Assembly: GCF_022808615.1 (NCBI RefSeq)
Contig: NZ_JAKZKS010000015.1
Location: 1 to 64,000 of the forward strand
Direction of reading: 5' to 3'
Length of the DNA stretch: 64,000 bases
Source: Bacillus sp. FJAT-47783
GTDB taxonomy: Bacteria; Bacillota; Bacilli; Bacillales; Aeribacillaceae
Below, piece by piece: positions 32,472 through 42,021 of this stretch (positions within the stretch are counted from its first letter, which is position 1; the number at the start of each line of letters is the position of its first letter). A program made the position numbers and the translations under genes. The notes beneath the pieces are model-generated. The model worked only from the letters and a program-made list of their open reading frames with translations, ran no database searches and was not told where the DNA came from.

Positions 32472-32605
32472 TAGGTTTGGTGACTTGTAAAACATGGTAA
32501 AATAGTAACGTAAAGGTTGTGCTAGAAACAACCGGTGGTGGAAGCAAGGGTTATTACTTAAAACAATTCATTAACATGGTCAAATATTGTAGGAGGGAAT
32601 GGCTC

Positions 32606-33625
32606 ATGAAAGCAGCAGTCGTAGAACAATTTAAAGGACAACTACAAGTGAAAGAAGTAGATAAACCAAGCATTTCATTTGGAGAAGTGCTCGTTCGTAT
32701 GAAAGCATGTGGTGTATGTCATACAGACTTACACGCAGTACATGGAGATTGGCCAGTAAAACCAAAATTACCACTAATTCCAGGACATGAAGGGGTTGGG
32801 GTCATTGAAGAAGTAGGCCCTGGTGTAACGCATGTGAAGGTTGGCGATCGTGTCGGTGTCCCTTGGCTATATTCTGCATGTGGTCATTGTGATTATTGTT
32901 TAAATGGACAAGAAACGTTATGCGAAAGTCAAAAAAATGCAGGTTACTCTGTTGATGGAGGATACGCTGAATATTGTCGAGCAGCTGCCGATTATATCGT
33001 GAAAATTCCTGATAACTTATCATTTGAGGAAGCAGCCCCTATTTTCTGTGCAGGAGTAACTACATATAAGGCACTTAAAGTAACGGAGGCTAAACCTGGA
33101 GAGTGGGTAGCAATATATGGAGTAGGTGGTCTCGGTCACGTTGCTGTCCAATATGCGAAAGCAATGGGACTGCATGTCGTAGCCGTTGACTTAGGAGATG
33201 AAAAGCTTGAGCTAGCCAAAGAGCTTGGGGCAGACTTAGTTGTGAACCCACAAAAAGAAGATGCCGCATCATTTATTAAGGAAAAAGTCGGCGGGGTACA
33301 TGGAGTCGTCGTGACAGCCGTATCGAAACCAGCCTTTGAATCTGCTTACAAAGCGATTCGCCGTGGTGGAGCATGCGTACTCGTTGGGTTACCACCTGAA
33401 GAAATGCCAGTACCTATTTTTGACACTGTTTTAAATGGTACGAAAATTATCGGTTCTATTGTCGGAACACGAAAAGACTTACAAGAAGCACTCCAATTTG
33501 CCGCAGAAGGAAAAGTAAAAACAATCGTTGAAGTTCAACCGCTTGAAAAAATTAATGAAGTTTTTGATCGTATGATCAACGGGCAAATTAACGGCCGAGT
33601 CGTGTTAACTTTAGAAGATAAGTAG
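32606..33625 (+). CDS. adhT: zinc-dependent alcohol dehydrogenase (ADH-T type)
   Basis: 339 residues from ATG 32606 (TAGGAGGG upstream; a longer upstream frame has no such site). NAD-dependent medium-chain dehydrogenase, very close along its length to thermophilic Bacillus ADH-T as I recall it. Catalytic zinc ligands Cys38, His61, Cys148; structural zinc Cys92, Cys95, Cys98, Cys106; Rossmann motif [14 protein letters not shown]. It reduces acetaldehyde to ethanol, or the reverse, regenerating NAD+. A Rex box upstream predicts induction at low oxygen. Monocistronic. Confidence 0.93.
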   Translation: MKAAVVEQFKGQLQVKEVDKPSISFGEVLVRMKACGVCHTDLHAVHGDWPVKPKLPLIPGHEGVGVIEEVGPGVTHVKVGDRVGVPWLYSACGHCDYCLNGQETLCESQKNAGYSVDGGYAEYCRAAADYIVKIPDNLSFEEAAPIFCAGVTTYKALKVTEAKPGEWVAIYGVGGLGHVAVQYAKAMGLHVVAVDLGDEKLELAKELGADLVVNPQKEDAASFIKEKVGGVHGVVVTAVSKPAFESAYKAIRRGGACVLVGLPPEEMPVPIFDTVLNGTKIIGSIVGTRKDLQEALQFAAEGKVKTIVEVQPLEKINEVFDRMINGQINGRVVLTLEDK

Positions 33626-33635
33626 AATAATGGAC

Positions 33636-33667
33636 AAATACGGGGTTACGTTATGTAGCCTCGTTTC
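33636..33667 (+). terminator. terminator after the alcohol dehydrogenase gene
   Basis: ACGGGGTTAC pairs with GTAGCCTCGT (G-U pairs included), followed by TTCTTT. Dispersed repeat copy E begins at once behind it. Confidence 0.7.
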
Positions 33668-33672
33668 TTTAT

Positions 33673-33712
33673 CCCACTAAACGAGCAATAAGCCTCACAC
33701 CTCAAGATTTCT
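33673..33712 (+). repeat. dispersed structured repeat, copy E (decayed)
   Basis: TTTAT (33668-33672) then CCCACTAAACGAGCAATAAGCC and CACACCTCAAGATTT, matching the left 40 bp of copies A and D with changes. The right part is lost. Confidence 0.45.
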
Positions 33713-33734
33713 TTAACTTGTCAACACCGATTGA

Positions 33735-33835
33735 TAAATCCGAAGTGATAAATAATCTGCTAGAAGTGATGAATAAAAGTGAGAAACTGATGGATAAATT
33801 TGAACAAGTGATAAAAAAATTGAAGTGTAATCAAT
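33735..33835. repeat. about 21-bp-period intergenic array 3
   Basis: Units of the type (G/C)TGAT(A/G)AATxxxxxTxxxA follow at 21-bp steps from about 33735 to 33830 (GTGATAAAT, GTGATGAAT, CTGATGGAT, GTGATAAAA). It is more diverged than the other arrays. The same kind of position: behind a terminator and before a regulator gene. Confidence 0.45.
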
Positions 33836-34046
33836 CATTAATTGCTTCGTAATGCTTAGATGATTAATAATCCCCAGAACTGATCAAAACATCTGTAACG
33901 ATTGTACAAATCTTAAACTTAATCCTACATTTATTCTTTAGCACCTTGAAATCCACCTATTTTATTTATAAGATATTTTTATATAATAATTTGTATTTTT
34001 AGAATTCTTTTAAATCGTAACTGGAACGTAGATGGGGGATCGAAAA

Positions 34047-34709
34047 TTGAGTACTTTTAATGAAAAAGTAGATACACGAAATTTAAATGAAAGGGTCTAC
34101 TTCTATCTTCAAAATAAAATTATAACGAATCAATTAAAGCCAGGTTCAAGGATAAATTATCAAGAATTAATCGATGAATTAGGAGTAAGTAAAACTCCTT
34201 TACGTGATGCCATAAATCGCTTGCAGCAAGATGGCTTTATAGAAATTAAGCCACGCTCAGGGACGTTTGTAAAAAGCCCAAACGTAAAGGATATTATTGA
34301 AATATTTGATGTTAGAAAAGCTTTGGAGCGTGAAGCGATTGCACTCGCAATCGATCGTATTCCTCAAGCTACCATCTCTCAATTACTTAATCGAATAGAT
34401 CAAGTTGACTTGGATATAAAGAGTGGGGAGATTGAGTCTTTTTTACAACTTGATCGCGATATACACCACTCAATCATTCATTACACAAATAATGCAAGAC
34501 TTATTCAAATTATGGATTCATTACAAGCCCACATCTATTGGATTGCAACGATGTTAACAGAAAAATTATTAGAACGCTCTTTACTTGCTAATGCTCATCA
34601 CAGACAAATATTAAATGCGATGATGAAGCGAGATGTCAAATTAGCACAAGAAATTATGGAAGAGCATATAGAAGTTATTAAAGAAGTTGCTGCGAGTGAT
34701 TTAACGTAA
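34047..34709 (+). CDS. GntR/FadR-type regulator (FCD domain)
   Basis: 220 residues from TTG 34047, with GGGGGA 8 bp upstream; ATG 34032 would add five residues but has a poor ribosome site. Winged helix (NYQELIDELGVSKTPLRDAINRLQQDGFIEIKPRSGTF broken at about residues 30-70) then an all-helical FCD ligand-binding domain with metal-binding type His/Asp residues (LDRDIHHSIIH, AHHRQIL). It stands before a lut-type promoter region, and LutR of B. subtilis is in this family, so control of the downstream catabolic operon is likely. The effector is unknown. Confidence 0.85.
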   Translation: MSTFNEKVDTRNLNERVYFYLQNKIITNQLKPGSRINYQELIDELGVSKTPLRDAINRLQQDGFIEIKPRSGTFVKSPNVKDIIEIFDVRKALEREAIALAIDRIPQATISQLLNRIDQVDLDIKSGEIESFLQLDRDIHHSIIHYTNNARLIQIMDSLQAHIYWIATMLTEKLLERSLLANAHHRQILNAMMKRDVKLAQEIMEEHIEVIKEVAASDLT

Positions 34710-34781
34710 AAATATCAATCACTTTTTTCGAAAAGAAAGGAGTGATTGAATATAAAAATCTGAAAAATTAGTTAATATAGA

Positions 34782-34810
34782 TTTACAAAAAAATATATTA
34801 TTGATATAAT
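34782..34810 (+). promoter_or_regulatory. promoter upstream of the lut-remnant/catabolic operon
   Basis: TTTACA (34782-34787) and TATAAT (34805-34810) with exactly 17 bp between. The sequence ATATCAGATATTA begins six bases after the -10 box, where a repressor would block transcription. The next gene starts 393 bp downstream, so a long leader results. Confidence 0.65.
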
Positions 34811-34815
34811 CTGAA

Positions 34816-34828
34816 ATATCAGATATTA
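34816..34828. promoter_or_regulatory. operator-like motif, first copy
   Basis: ATATCAGATATTA, identical to 35142-35154. It overlaps the expected transcription start of the promoter at 34782. Candidate site for the adjacent GntR/FCD regulator. Confidence 0.45.
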
Positions 34829-35136
34829 ATTATTGATACGCTATGTACTAAGAATGACTAAAAGTTCTTATTTTAATTTTGGAAGCGATTTCTTATTGAG
34901 TTTGTGAATCTGAATGTTGCTCCAAAGTTTTCCTTCTTAATATTAGCGAAACATTTTTCTAAATCCTACTAAAGAAAAAAAGAACCTCACTAATTACTTC
35001 CCAGATAAACAGAGTATTAATTTCTGAATATAACGACTTTTAGACAGCAAAATGAACTACTTATTGAAAAAGCTTGATGGAAATTTAGAATGAAGCTCTA
35101 AAGAAGTTACTGGGTTTAAAGGAAAACCCTCACTAA

Positions 35137-35154
35137 CTGATATATCAGATATTA
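35137..35154. promoter_or_regulatory. operator-like motif, second copy, with palindrome
   Basis: CTGATATATCAG (35137-35148) is a perfect 12-bp palindrome that runs into the shared ATATCAGATATTA (35142-35154). It sits about 50 bp before the GTG of the lutA remnant. Confidence 0.45.
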
Positions 35155-35202
35155 GTTAAACGTTTTAAGTTTCATATTACATAATAGAAATGGGGGAGAA
35201 CG

Positions 35203-35648
35203 GTGAAAGTATCACTATTTGTCACTTGTCTTTCTGATTTACTTTTTCCAAAGGTAGGGAAAAGTGTAGTGGAAGTACTCGAGAAGTTAGGGTGTGAAGT
35301 GTCATTTTTACCCGATCAAACATGCTGTGGTCAAGTATCGTTTAATAGTGGATATTGGAATGATGCGAAAAAAGCAGCTAAGCATTTTATAGAAGTTTTT
35401 GAAAAAGAGGAATCAGTTTACTTCCGAACATGCATCTTGTGATCATTTCGAAAAAGAAAATAAAGGGACGATTTTCGGATGCGGTGAAGCAGATGAAACA
35501 ACTGAAGGAGGTGGGGAAAATTCCGGCTTGTACCAACTTTATATCAGGTCCTAGTTTTAGTGCAGATATTGCTGCTACGTTTGTACAGGGTGTGCACGGG
35601 CCAAAAGAGTTACATGTGTACATTATTGATTTTGAAATCGAAAACTAA
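35203..35648 (+). pseudogene. lutA'-'lutC fusion remnant (L-lactate utilisation)
   Basis: The first part (GTG 35203, GGGGGAGAA upstream) reads like the N-terminus of LutA, an Fe-S oxidoreductase subunit: VSLFVTCLSDLLFPKVGK, then FLPDQTCCGQVSFNSGYW, up to about FEKEES (35412). From about 35421 another frame reads LPNMHLVIISKKKI, VGKIPACTNFISGPSFSAD and VQGVHGPKELHVYI, the C-terminus of LutC. The rest of lutA, all of lutB and most of lutC are missing, so one deletion of about 2.5 kb with a frame change joined the ends. The transcript start region is intact and now leads into the permease operon. Confidence 0.75.
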
Positions 35649-35705
35649 AGGAGTAGGAGATGTTGTCGACTTTAATGATCTGTATTTTTACAAGGAGGAA
35701 TGTGT

Positions 35706-37037
35706 GTGGAAAACACGGAATTGTCTTTAAGTCAAAAATCATCTCTGAAGACAGAATCACAGCAAAAGATGGGGCTAATTGGTGCGATCGCCACAATGGT
35801 TGGAGCTATGGTCGGTTCTTCCATCTTTGTCATGCTAGGCCCAATTGCTCAAACAACTGGTCCTTCTCTATATCTTGCCTTTTTGATTGGATCTCTCCCC
35901 GCCATATTTGGAAGCGCTTACTATGTGCAACTAGGCTGCATGTTTCCAAAGAGTGGAGGAACGTATTACTATAATAAACGATTAAATTCACCATTCATGG
36001 GCTTTCTAGCTGGGGTAACCATTCTATTTGCTTGTATAGGGGCAATTGGGATGCTCGCTTTAGGATTAGAACAGTATATGCTCTATTATTTCCCGAATAT
36101 CCCTCAACTCTCAGTTGCAATGGGTACTGTTATTCTTTTCGGGTTGATTAATTACTTTGGGATTAAAACGGCAAACTTAATTCAAATTGGGATGGTTGTA
36201 TGGATGCTCGTTGCCTTGTTATGTTTTGCGGTTCCTGGTTTTTTTGTGGAAAAATCCGTTTCAGAAAGCGCTCCATTTCTAACAAACGGTATGAGCGGCC
36301 TTTTATTAGCATCTGCCCTCGCGTTTTATTCATATGCTGGTTACAACATTGTAGCTGAATTAGGAGGAAACATTCGAGAACCTAAGAAAAATATGCCACG
36401 AGCTATTTTGTTAAGTTTAGTCATCGTAACAATAATTTATGTGGCTGTTACTTATGTCGTTTCATCCACTAGTTCAGCTAATGAATGGACTGATAGCAAT
36501 TTTTCCATTCCATTAATGGCAAGTAAATTTCTTCCATCATGGATCGTGATGTTTATCGGCTTAGGTGGAATCATGGCGATTGCAACGACATTAAATGCTG
36601 CAATGATGGTGTTTCCTCAAGAATTACTTGCAATAGCGAAAGATCAACTCGTTTCAGAAAAATTTCTTACAGAACATAAGAAGTACGGAACACCTACATT
36701 AGGCCTTTTTACAGGAGCTATCATTTCTATCATTTTGTTAGTTATGAAGGTTGATATAACGACATTTGCAACAATGGTCGTCATTGGTTTTTTACTTGCT
36801 TCTGTGTTTACTGGCTTTGGCGCAAGGCGAGCTCCAAAGCGTTATCCTGATCTTTATAATTCGTCTATTATTTTAATTTCTCCCAAATGGCTAACGTTTT
36901 TCTGTTGGTCAGGGATCATCACGAGCCTTTTCTTTTCTATTTTAGCTGCAATGGATGCCCCTTTAGTAGGAGGAATCTATCTTTTATTAGTTATGTTGAG
37001 TGCATTGTATTATCGATGGAAAAAAAGTAAGAAATAA
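35706..37037 (+). CDS. APC-family amino-acid permease
   Basis: 443 residues from GTG 35706 (AAGGAGG at the correct 7-bp distance; ATG 35700 is too close to it). Twelve membrane segments. The APC signature is GAMVGSSIFVMLGPIA in TM1, with FPKSGGTYYY in TM2-3 and the conserved ELGGNIREPKKNMPRAI loop after TM6. It imports an amino acid or related amine. It is the first intact gene of the operon that encodes an amino-acid dehydrogenase and a 2-oxoacid dehydrogenase complex, so it probably brings in their substrate. Confidence 0.88.
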   Translation: MENTELSLSQKSSLKTESQQKMGLIGAIATMVGAMVGSSIFVMLGPIAQTTGPSLYLAFLIGSLPAIFGSAYYVQLGCMFPKSGGTYYYNKRLNSPFMGFLAGVTILFACIGAIGMLALGLEQYMLYYFPNIPQLSVAMGTVILFGLINYFGIKTANLIQIGMVVWMLVALLCFAVPGFFVEKSVSESAPFLTNGMSGLLLASALAFYSYAGYNIVAELGGNIREPKKNMPRAILLSLVIVTIIYVAVTYVVSSTSSANEWTDSNFSIPLMASKFLPSWIVMFIGLGGIMAIATTLNAAMMVFPQELLAIAKDQLVSEKFLTEHKKYGTPTLGLFTGAIISIILLVMKVDITTFATMVVIGFLLASVFTGFGARRAPKRYPDLYNSSIILISPKWLTFFCWSGIITSLFFSILAAMDAPLVGGIYLLLVMLSALYYRWKKSKK

Positions 37038-37069
37038 ACATTCATTATTTATACGAGGAGGAATTAAAA

Positions 37070-38218
37070 GTGAAATCTTATTTAGTAACAGATTGGACTG
37101 ATCCTGCAACAGGTGCAAAAGGGTATTTAGCTATTGATAAGCTTATCAATGGAGTTTCGGGTGGAGGCATCCGTATGAGAGAAGGTGTAACAAAAGAAGA
37201 GGTTCAGAGACTAGCTCATACGATGACATTAAAAATGATTGGACTAGATATGCCAATAGGTGGAGCAAAAGCAGGAATTGATTACCCTTCATCTGCACCG
37301 GACAGTAAGGAGGTCCTTCACAGATTTTTAGAAGCTCATCAACCATATCTTCTTCATATGTGGGCAACAAGTGAAGACATGGGAACGACAAAAGAGTCGA
37401 TTGTTAAAATAGTCAAAGATTTAGGACTTCATTCGCCAGTTGATGCTTTATTTAACACCCTCGAAAATAAGGAAGAACTTATAACAAACTTAGTTTCAGC
37501 ACTTAGCTTAAAAGTAGATGGAGCTCCGATTACAGATGTTGTGACTGGTTATGGTGTAGCGATTGCCGCGCTCGAAGCACTAAAATCGATCAACATAGAA
37601 ACAAAAACGGCTAAAATCTCTATTCAAGGTTTTGGAAGTGTCGGAGCAAGTACAGCTAAATACCTTTATGAAGCGGGTGCGAAGGTTGTGGCCGTATCAG
37701 ATGTTAACGGGACAATATACGCAGAAAACGGGCTAGATATACGATGCTTATTAAAAGCAAAGGATGAAAAAGGAACAATTGATCGAACAAAACTACCGTC
37801 TGACTATCAATTAGAAGACGGCTCTTATTGGCTCGTTCCAGAGGTTGATGTTCTTATTCCTGCCGCTATTGCAGATGCCATTCAAACTGGAAATGTGTCA
37901 CAAGTCAAAGCAAAAATAATCGTAGAGGGTGCGAATATTCCAGTGACAAAAGAGGCGGAGGAAGTCTTAACAGAAAAGGGTGTCTATATTATTCCTGACT
38001 TTATTGCCAATAGTACGGGGGCAGGGTTTTTAGGGATTATCGTATATAAAAATGTCTCACCAGATTTAAACAGTATCTTTGCCTTTTTAAAGGAGCATCT
38101 ATCAAACACTTTATCTTGGATATTGGAAAAAGCAAAGGAAGAAAAACTTTCACCTCGTCAAGCAGCTCTTTTACTTGTAAAAGAAAGAGAATTTATGAAG
38201 GAAGGAGTTATAAAATGA
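37070..38218 (+). CDS. divergent Glu/Leu/Phe/Val-type amino-acid dehydrogenase
   Basis: 382 residues from GTG 37070 (CGAGGAGGA upstream). Oxidative deamination of an amino acid to its 2-oxoacid with NAD(P)+. The N-terminal dimerisation/catalytic domain has [16 protein letters not shown] and [10 protein letters not shown] with the catalytic-type Lys67; the Rossmann domain has [10 protein letters not shown] and [10 protein letters not shown]. It lacks the usual long glutamate-dehydrogenase N-terminus and differs from the standard leucine-dehydrogenase motifs, so the substrate is open. Its stop overlaps the E2 start (ATGA), coupling it to the oxoacid dehydrogenase complex. Confidence 0.82.
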   Translation: MKSYLVTDWTDPATGAKGYLAIDKLINGVSGGGIRMREGVTKEEVQRLAHTMTLKMIGLDMPIGGAKAGIDYPSSAPDSKEVLHRFLEAHQPYLLHMWATSEDMGTTKESIVKIVKDLGLHSPVDALFNTLENKEELITNLVSALSLKVDGAPITDVVTGYGVAIAALEALKSINIETKTAKISIQGFGSVGASTAKYLYEAGAKVVAVSDVNGTIYAENGLDIRCLLKAKDEKGTIDRTKLPSDYQLEDGSYWLVPEVDVLIPAAIADAIQTGNVSQVKAKIIVEGANIPVTKEAEEVLTEKGVYIIPDFIANSTGAGFLGIIVYKNVSPDLNSIFAFLKEHLSNTLSWILEKAKEEKLSPRQAALLLVKEREFMKEGVIK

Positions 38219-39498
38219 ATTATGAATTTACATTGACAGATTTAGGTGAAGGTTTGCACGAAGCAGAGATTGTTCGTTGGTTCGTTAAAGAAGGAGATAT
38301 GATCGATAAAGATCAACCAGTTGCTGAAGTGCAAACAGATAAAGCTGTTGTTGAAATTCCCTCACCCGTTAGTGGCAAAGTCATTTCTCTAGCAGGTCCT
38401 ATTGGAACAGTTATTCATGTTGGGAATGTTTTGGTGACAATCGAACAATACGAATCAACTAATCAAGTAACAAATGACTCAAAGATTCTTCAAGATTTGC
38501 CTCAACGAACAACTTCAGAGAATAAATCAGCCATTTTTAGTCAACCAAACTCACAACCTAGTTCGAACAGAAGTAAAACGAAATGTCGTGTTTTTGCTGC
38601 TCCGACCGTTCGAAAGCTGGCAAGAGAGCTTGGTATAGATATCGAAACGATTGCCGGAACAGGTCCAAATGGTAGAGTAACAGAAGAAGATGTCCGGTCG
38701 GCGATAAATGAAGTTGCCGCTACTTCTAATACAGTTGCCATTCCTACATTACAAAGTATGTCTGAATCCCATGCTGATAAAAAGGAACCATCTTCATTCG
38801 TTGAGGAAGTACCGTTTAACGGACTTCGGAAAAAAATAAGCGAAAAAATGGTCGAATCAATGTACACGATTCCGCATGCAACAGGTATGGAAGAAGTAGA
38901 TATGACCGAATTAACGGAAATTCGCAAATCTTTACTTCCATATGTTGAAGTGCATGGGGCCAAGTTAACCTATCTTCCATTTATTATTAAAGCGGTCACG
39001 AAAGGATTGAAGGAAAATCCATATTTAAATTCTTCTTTAGATCAAGAAAGAGGAAAAATCCTATTAAAGAAATATTACAATATCGGGATTGCAACAGCGA
39101 CTTCCGACGGGTTAGTTGTTCCGGTCATTAAAGATGTTGATCAAAAAACGATTTTAGAAATTGCCATTGAACTCCATCAATTAATTGAAAAAGTTCGTCA
39201 ACGTAAAGTAAGTAGGGACGATTTAACAGGTGGAACCTTTACGATTAGTAGTACAGGTAAAAAAGGTGGCTGGTTCGCTACGCCCGTCATTAATTATCCA
39301 GAAGCAGCTATTTTAGGGGTTCATTCGATAAAAGAGAAGCCAGTAGTTAAAGATGGTCAAATTGTCATTCGTCATATGATGGGAATGTCACTATCCTTTG
39401 ATCACAGACTCATTGACGGTCATCCTGCGGGGATGTTTATGAAATCTGTTATAAATACGTTAGAAAATCCAAACACACTCCTTATGGAGGTGAGATAA
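38215..39498 (+). CDS. 2-oxoacid dehydrogenase E2 (dihydrolipoamide acyltransferase)
   Basis: 427 residues. Core of the complex that passes the acyl group to CoA. One lipoyl domain (1-78) with Lys43 in [12 protein letters not shown]; a flexible Ser/Asn/Gln linker; an E1/E3-binding domain (about 128-164, [15 protein letters not shown]); and the catalytic domain with [14 protein letters not shown] (His397, Asp401). It starts within the stop of the dehydrogenase gene. The gene order E2-E3-E1alpha-E1beta is unusual; most Bacillus complexes run E1alpha-E1beta-E2-E3. The acyl specificity is not determinable by eye. Confidence 0.9.
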   Translation: MNYEFTLTDLGEGLHEAEIVRWFVKEGDMIDKDQPVAEVQTDKAVVEIPSPVSGKVISLAGPIGTVIHVGNVLVTIEQYESTNQVTNDSKILQDLPQRTTSENKSAIFSQPNSQPSSNRSKTKCRVFAAPTVRKLARELGIDIETIAGTGPNGRVTEEDVRSAINEVAATSNTVAIPTLQSMSESHADKKEPSSFVEEVPFNGLRKKISEKMVESMYTIPHATGMEEVDMTELTEIRKSLLPYVEVHGAKLTYLPFIIKAVTKGLKENPYLNSSLDQERGKILLKKYYNIGIATATSDGLVVPVIKDVDQKTILEIAIELHQLIEKVRQRKVSRDDLTGGTFTISSTGKKGGWFATPVINYPEAAILGVHSIKEKPVVKDGQIVIRHMMGMSLSFDHRLIDGHPAGMFMKSVINTLENPNTLLMEVR

Positions 39499-40911
39499 AT
39501 GGTCGTTGGGAGCTTTTCAGTTCATACGGAAGTACTTGTCATCGGAGGAGGACCAGGTGGCTATTCGGCGGCAATTCGCGCTGCCCAATTAGGGAAAGAA
39601 GTGACGTTAGTGGAGAAAAGCACGCTAGGGGGAGTTTGTCTGAATGAGGGATGTATCCCATCAAAAGCCCTAATAGCCGCTGCAGAAGATTTTTATAATT
39701 TACAAGATTATCGTGAACGTGGAATAGAGGTTGAACAACCATCCATAAATTTTCAAAAATTTCAAGAATGGAAAGATAAACAGGTTATTTCAAAACTTTC
39801 ACAAGGTGTGTCGGCTTTATGTAAAAACAACCATGTCACTATTGTGGAAGGAGAAGCGACCTTTACAGGAAATCATGAGGTTCGGATTGTATCTGAATAC
39901 TCGACACAGACGATCCATTTCGAGCAGTGTATTTTGGCAACGGGTTCTCGTCCAATTGAATTTCCAGCTCTCCCATTTGGCGGGAGAATATTATCTTCGA
40001 CAGAGGCATTATCGTTAAAGGAAGTGCCAAAATCGATGATTGTCGTTGGCGGAGGATATATTGGGATTGAGCTTGGGACAGCCTATGCCAAATTAGGTAC
40101 AAGCGTAACAATACTTGAAGCAGCACCAACCATCTTAGCCCAGTATGAAAAATCGATTGTTTCAATTGTGAAGAAAAAGCTGAAAAAGCTACACGTAGAT
40201 GTACAAACAGGCGCATATGTCACTTCTAGTGAAGTAAGCGAGAATGATGTGAAAGTAAAGATAGAAATGAAAGGAGAAGAAAAGCAATTACATGCAGACT
40301 ACTGCCTCGTTACAACAGGACGCAGGCCAAACACTGATGGATTAGGGTTAGAGACAATTGGCCTGCAAACACTTGAGAACGGTTTCATTGCTGTCGATCA
40401 TCAATGCAGGACCGATATCAACCACATTTTTGCCATTGGGGATATCGTACCAGGACCTGCTCTTGCCCATAAAGCGTCATATGAAGGGAAAATAGCAGCT
40501 GAAGCGATTGCACGTATGGATAGTATTGTAGATTATCAGGCTATTCCGGCCGTTGTCTTCTCAGATCCAGAGATTGCCGTAGTGGGATTAAGTGAAGAAG
40601 AGGCAAAAGAACAAGGAAATCATGTAAAAGTTGGAAAATTTCCATTTATCGCAAATGGACGTGCATTGAGTACGAACGAATCAGAAGGCTTTGTTAAAGT
40701 AATCGCGGATGAAAATGATTATGTACTTGGGGTTCAAATTATTGGTTCTCATGCATCCGATTTAATCGGAGAAGCAGCATTAGCAATCGAAATGGGAGCA
40801 AAAGTGGACGATATTTGTTTAACGATCCATCCTCATCCTACTTTAACTGAAGGCCTTTTAGAAGCTTCTGAAGTATTGCTGAAAAAAGCGATACATATCG
40901 TGAATTCTTAA
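39499..40911 (+). CDS. dihydrolipoamide dehydrogenase (E3)
   Basis: 470 residues. FAD flavoprotein that re-oxidises the lipoyl arm with NAD+. FAD site VIGGGPGGYSAA (14-25), redox disulfide GGVCLNEGCIPSKA (Cys47-Cys52), NAD site VGGGYIGIELG, second FAD site FAIGDIVPG, and the C-terminal HPHPTLTEGL with the catalytic His-Glu pair. ATG 39499 follows the E2 stop directly with GGAGGTGAG upstream. It is a complex-dedicated E3 rather than the housekeeping copy, judging by its operon. Confidence 0.92.
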   Translation: MVVGSFSVHTEVLVIGGGPGGYSAAIRAAQLGKEVTLVEKSTLGGVCLNEGCIPSKALIAAAEDFYNLQDYRERGIEVEQPSINFQKFQEWKDKQVISKLSQGVSALCKNNHVTIVEGEATFTGNHEVRIVSEYSTQTIHFEQCILATGSRPIEFPALPFGGRILSSTEALSLKEVPKSMIVVGGGYIGIELGTAYAKLGTSVTILEAAPTILAQYEKSIVSIVKKKLKKLHVDVQTGAYVTSSEVSENDVKVKIEMKGEEKQLHADYCLVTTGRRPNTDGLGLETIGLQTLENGFIAVDHQCRTDINHIFAIGDIVPGPALAHKASYEGKIAAEAIARMDSIVDYQAIPAVVFSDPEIAVVGLSEEEAKEQGNHVKVGKFPFIANGRALSTNESEGFVKVIADENDYVLGVQIIGSHASDLIGEAALAIEMGAKVDDICLTIHPHPTLTEGLLEASEVLLKKAIHIVNS

Positions 40912-40932
40912 ATAGAAAGGAGAAAGAAGCAA

Positions 40933-42021
40933 ATGGAGAAACTAAAAACAGAGGTAGACATGTATCAAATCATTGATGAAAACGGGGACGGAAACGAGGA
41001 ATTCCTTTCAAAACTGAACGTAGAAGAAGACAAAATGTTGATGCTATATGAATGGATGTTAAAAGCAAGAATGTTAGATCAAAAATTGTTGAAAATGCAA
41101 CGTCAAGGCCGAATTGGAACGTATGGTCCACTTGCTGGCCAAGAGGCAGCTCAAGTAGGAAGCGCATTTGCCTTGAAAAAGGAAGACTGGGTGTTTCCGA
41201 GCTATCGTGAAATGGCCGCCATGCTTGTACATGGAATACCGATCCAACACTTTTTAAAATATATTCAAGGTCATATTGAAGGAAGTCAAATTCCTGAAGA
41301 TGTCAATGTTTTTCCAATTCAAATCATTATTGCGGGTCAAGTTCCGCAGGCTGCTGGATGTGCATGGGCATCAAAGCTCCGCGGGGAAAAAACGGTTACA
41401 GCCTGTTACTTTGGCGATGGCGCGACGTCAGAAGGCGATTTTCACGAAGGGTTAAACTTTGCTTCTGTCTACAAAGTTCCAGCTGTTTTCTTCTGTCAAA
41501 ATAATCAATGGGCAATTAGTGTTCCATTTGAAAAGCAAACGGCAACGAAAACGATATCGGAAAAAGCCTCTGCGTACGGCATGAAAGGAATGAGAGTGGA
41601 TGGTAATGATGTACTTGCTGTCTATCAAGTCATGAAAGAAGCTGTTGACAATGCCCGAAACGGTGAAGGTCCAACATTAATTGAGGCTGTAACGTATAGA
41701 CAAGGACCTCATACAACGGCTGATGATCCGACGAAGTATCGTCAAAAAGGTGATGCCGATATTTGGATTCACCAAAAAGATCCGATGAAACGGTATGAGT
41801 CATTTCTACTGAAACGAGGAGTATTGACAGAAGAAATAAAAGTTTCTCTTACTTCCGTCATCAGCAATGAGATTGAATCAGAAATTTCAAAAATTGAAGG
41901 GATGACACCAAGTCCAGTTTATGAAGCATTCGATTATGTATATGATGAGGCTCATCCGCAATTACAAAAGCAAAAAGAAGAATTAATCGATCGTCTACAT
42001 GGTAAAGGAGGCAGCTATTAA
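40933..42021 (+). CDS. 2-oxoacid dehydrogenase E1 alpha
   Basis: 362 residues. Thiamine-diphosphate decarboxylase subunit. It has RQGRIGTYGPLAGQEAAQVG, FPSYREMA, the ThDP/Mg motif GDGATSEGDFHEGLNFA...NN (about 160-192) and the phosphorylation-loop-like YRQGPHTTADDPTKYR. These look more like pyruvate dehydrogenase/acetoin-type E1 alpha than classical branched-chain E1 alpha, but subtype is not certain. Ribosome site GAAAGGAG. The stop overlaps the E1 beta start (TAATG). Confidence 0.88.
   Translation: MEKLKTEVDMYQIIDENGDGNEEFLSKLNVEEDKMLMLYEWMLKARMLDQKLLKMQRQGRIGTYGPLAGQEAAQVGSAFALKKEDWVFPSYREMAAMLVHGIPIQHFLKYIQGHIEGSQIPEDVNVFPIQIIIAGQVPQAAGCAWASKLRGEKTVTACYFGDGATSEGDFHEGLNFASVYKVPAVFFCQNNQWAISVPFEKQTATKTISEKASAYGMKGMRVDGNDVLAVYQVMKEAVDNARNGEGPTLIEAVTYRQGPHTTADDPTKYRQKGDADIWIHQKDPMKRYESFLLKRGVLTEEIKVSLTSVISNEIESEISKIEGMTPSPVYEAFDYVYDEAHPQLQKQKEELIDRLHGKGGSY

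Noticed and set aside
33735-33835. Coding remnant between adhT and the GntR gene
   Set aside because: No frame is supported; the 21-bp period explains the open stretches better.
35660-35974. 104-codon frame overlapping the permease start
   Set aside because: Different frame within the permease gene; Arg/Cys/Trp-rich composition and no supporting motif.
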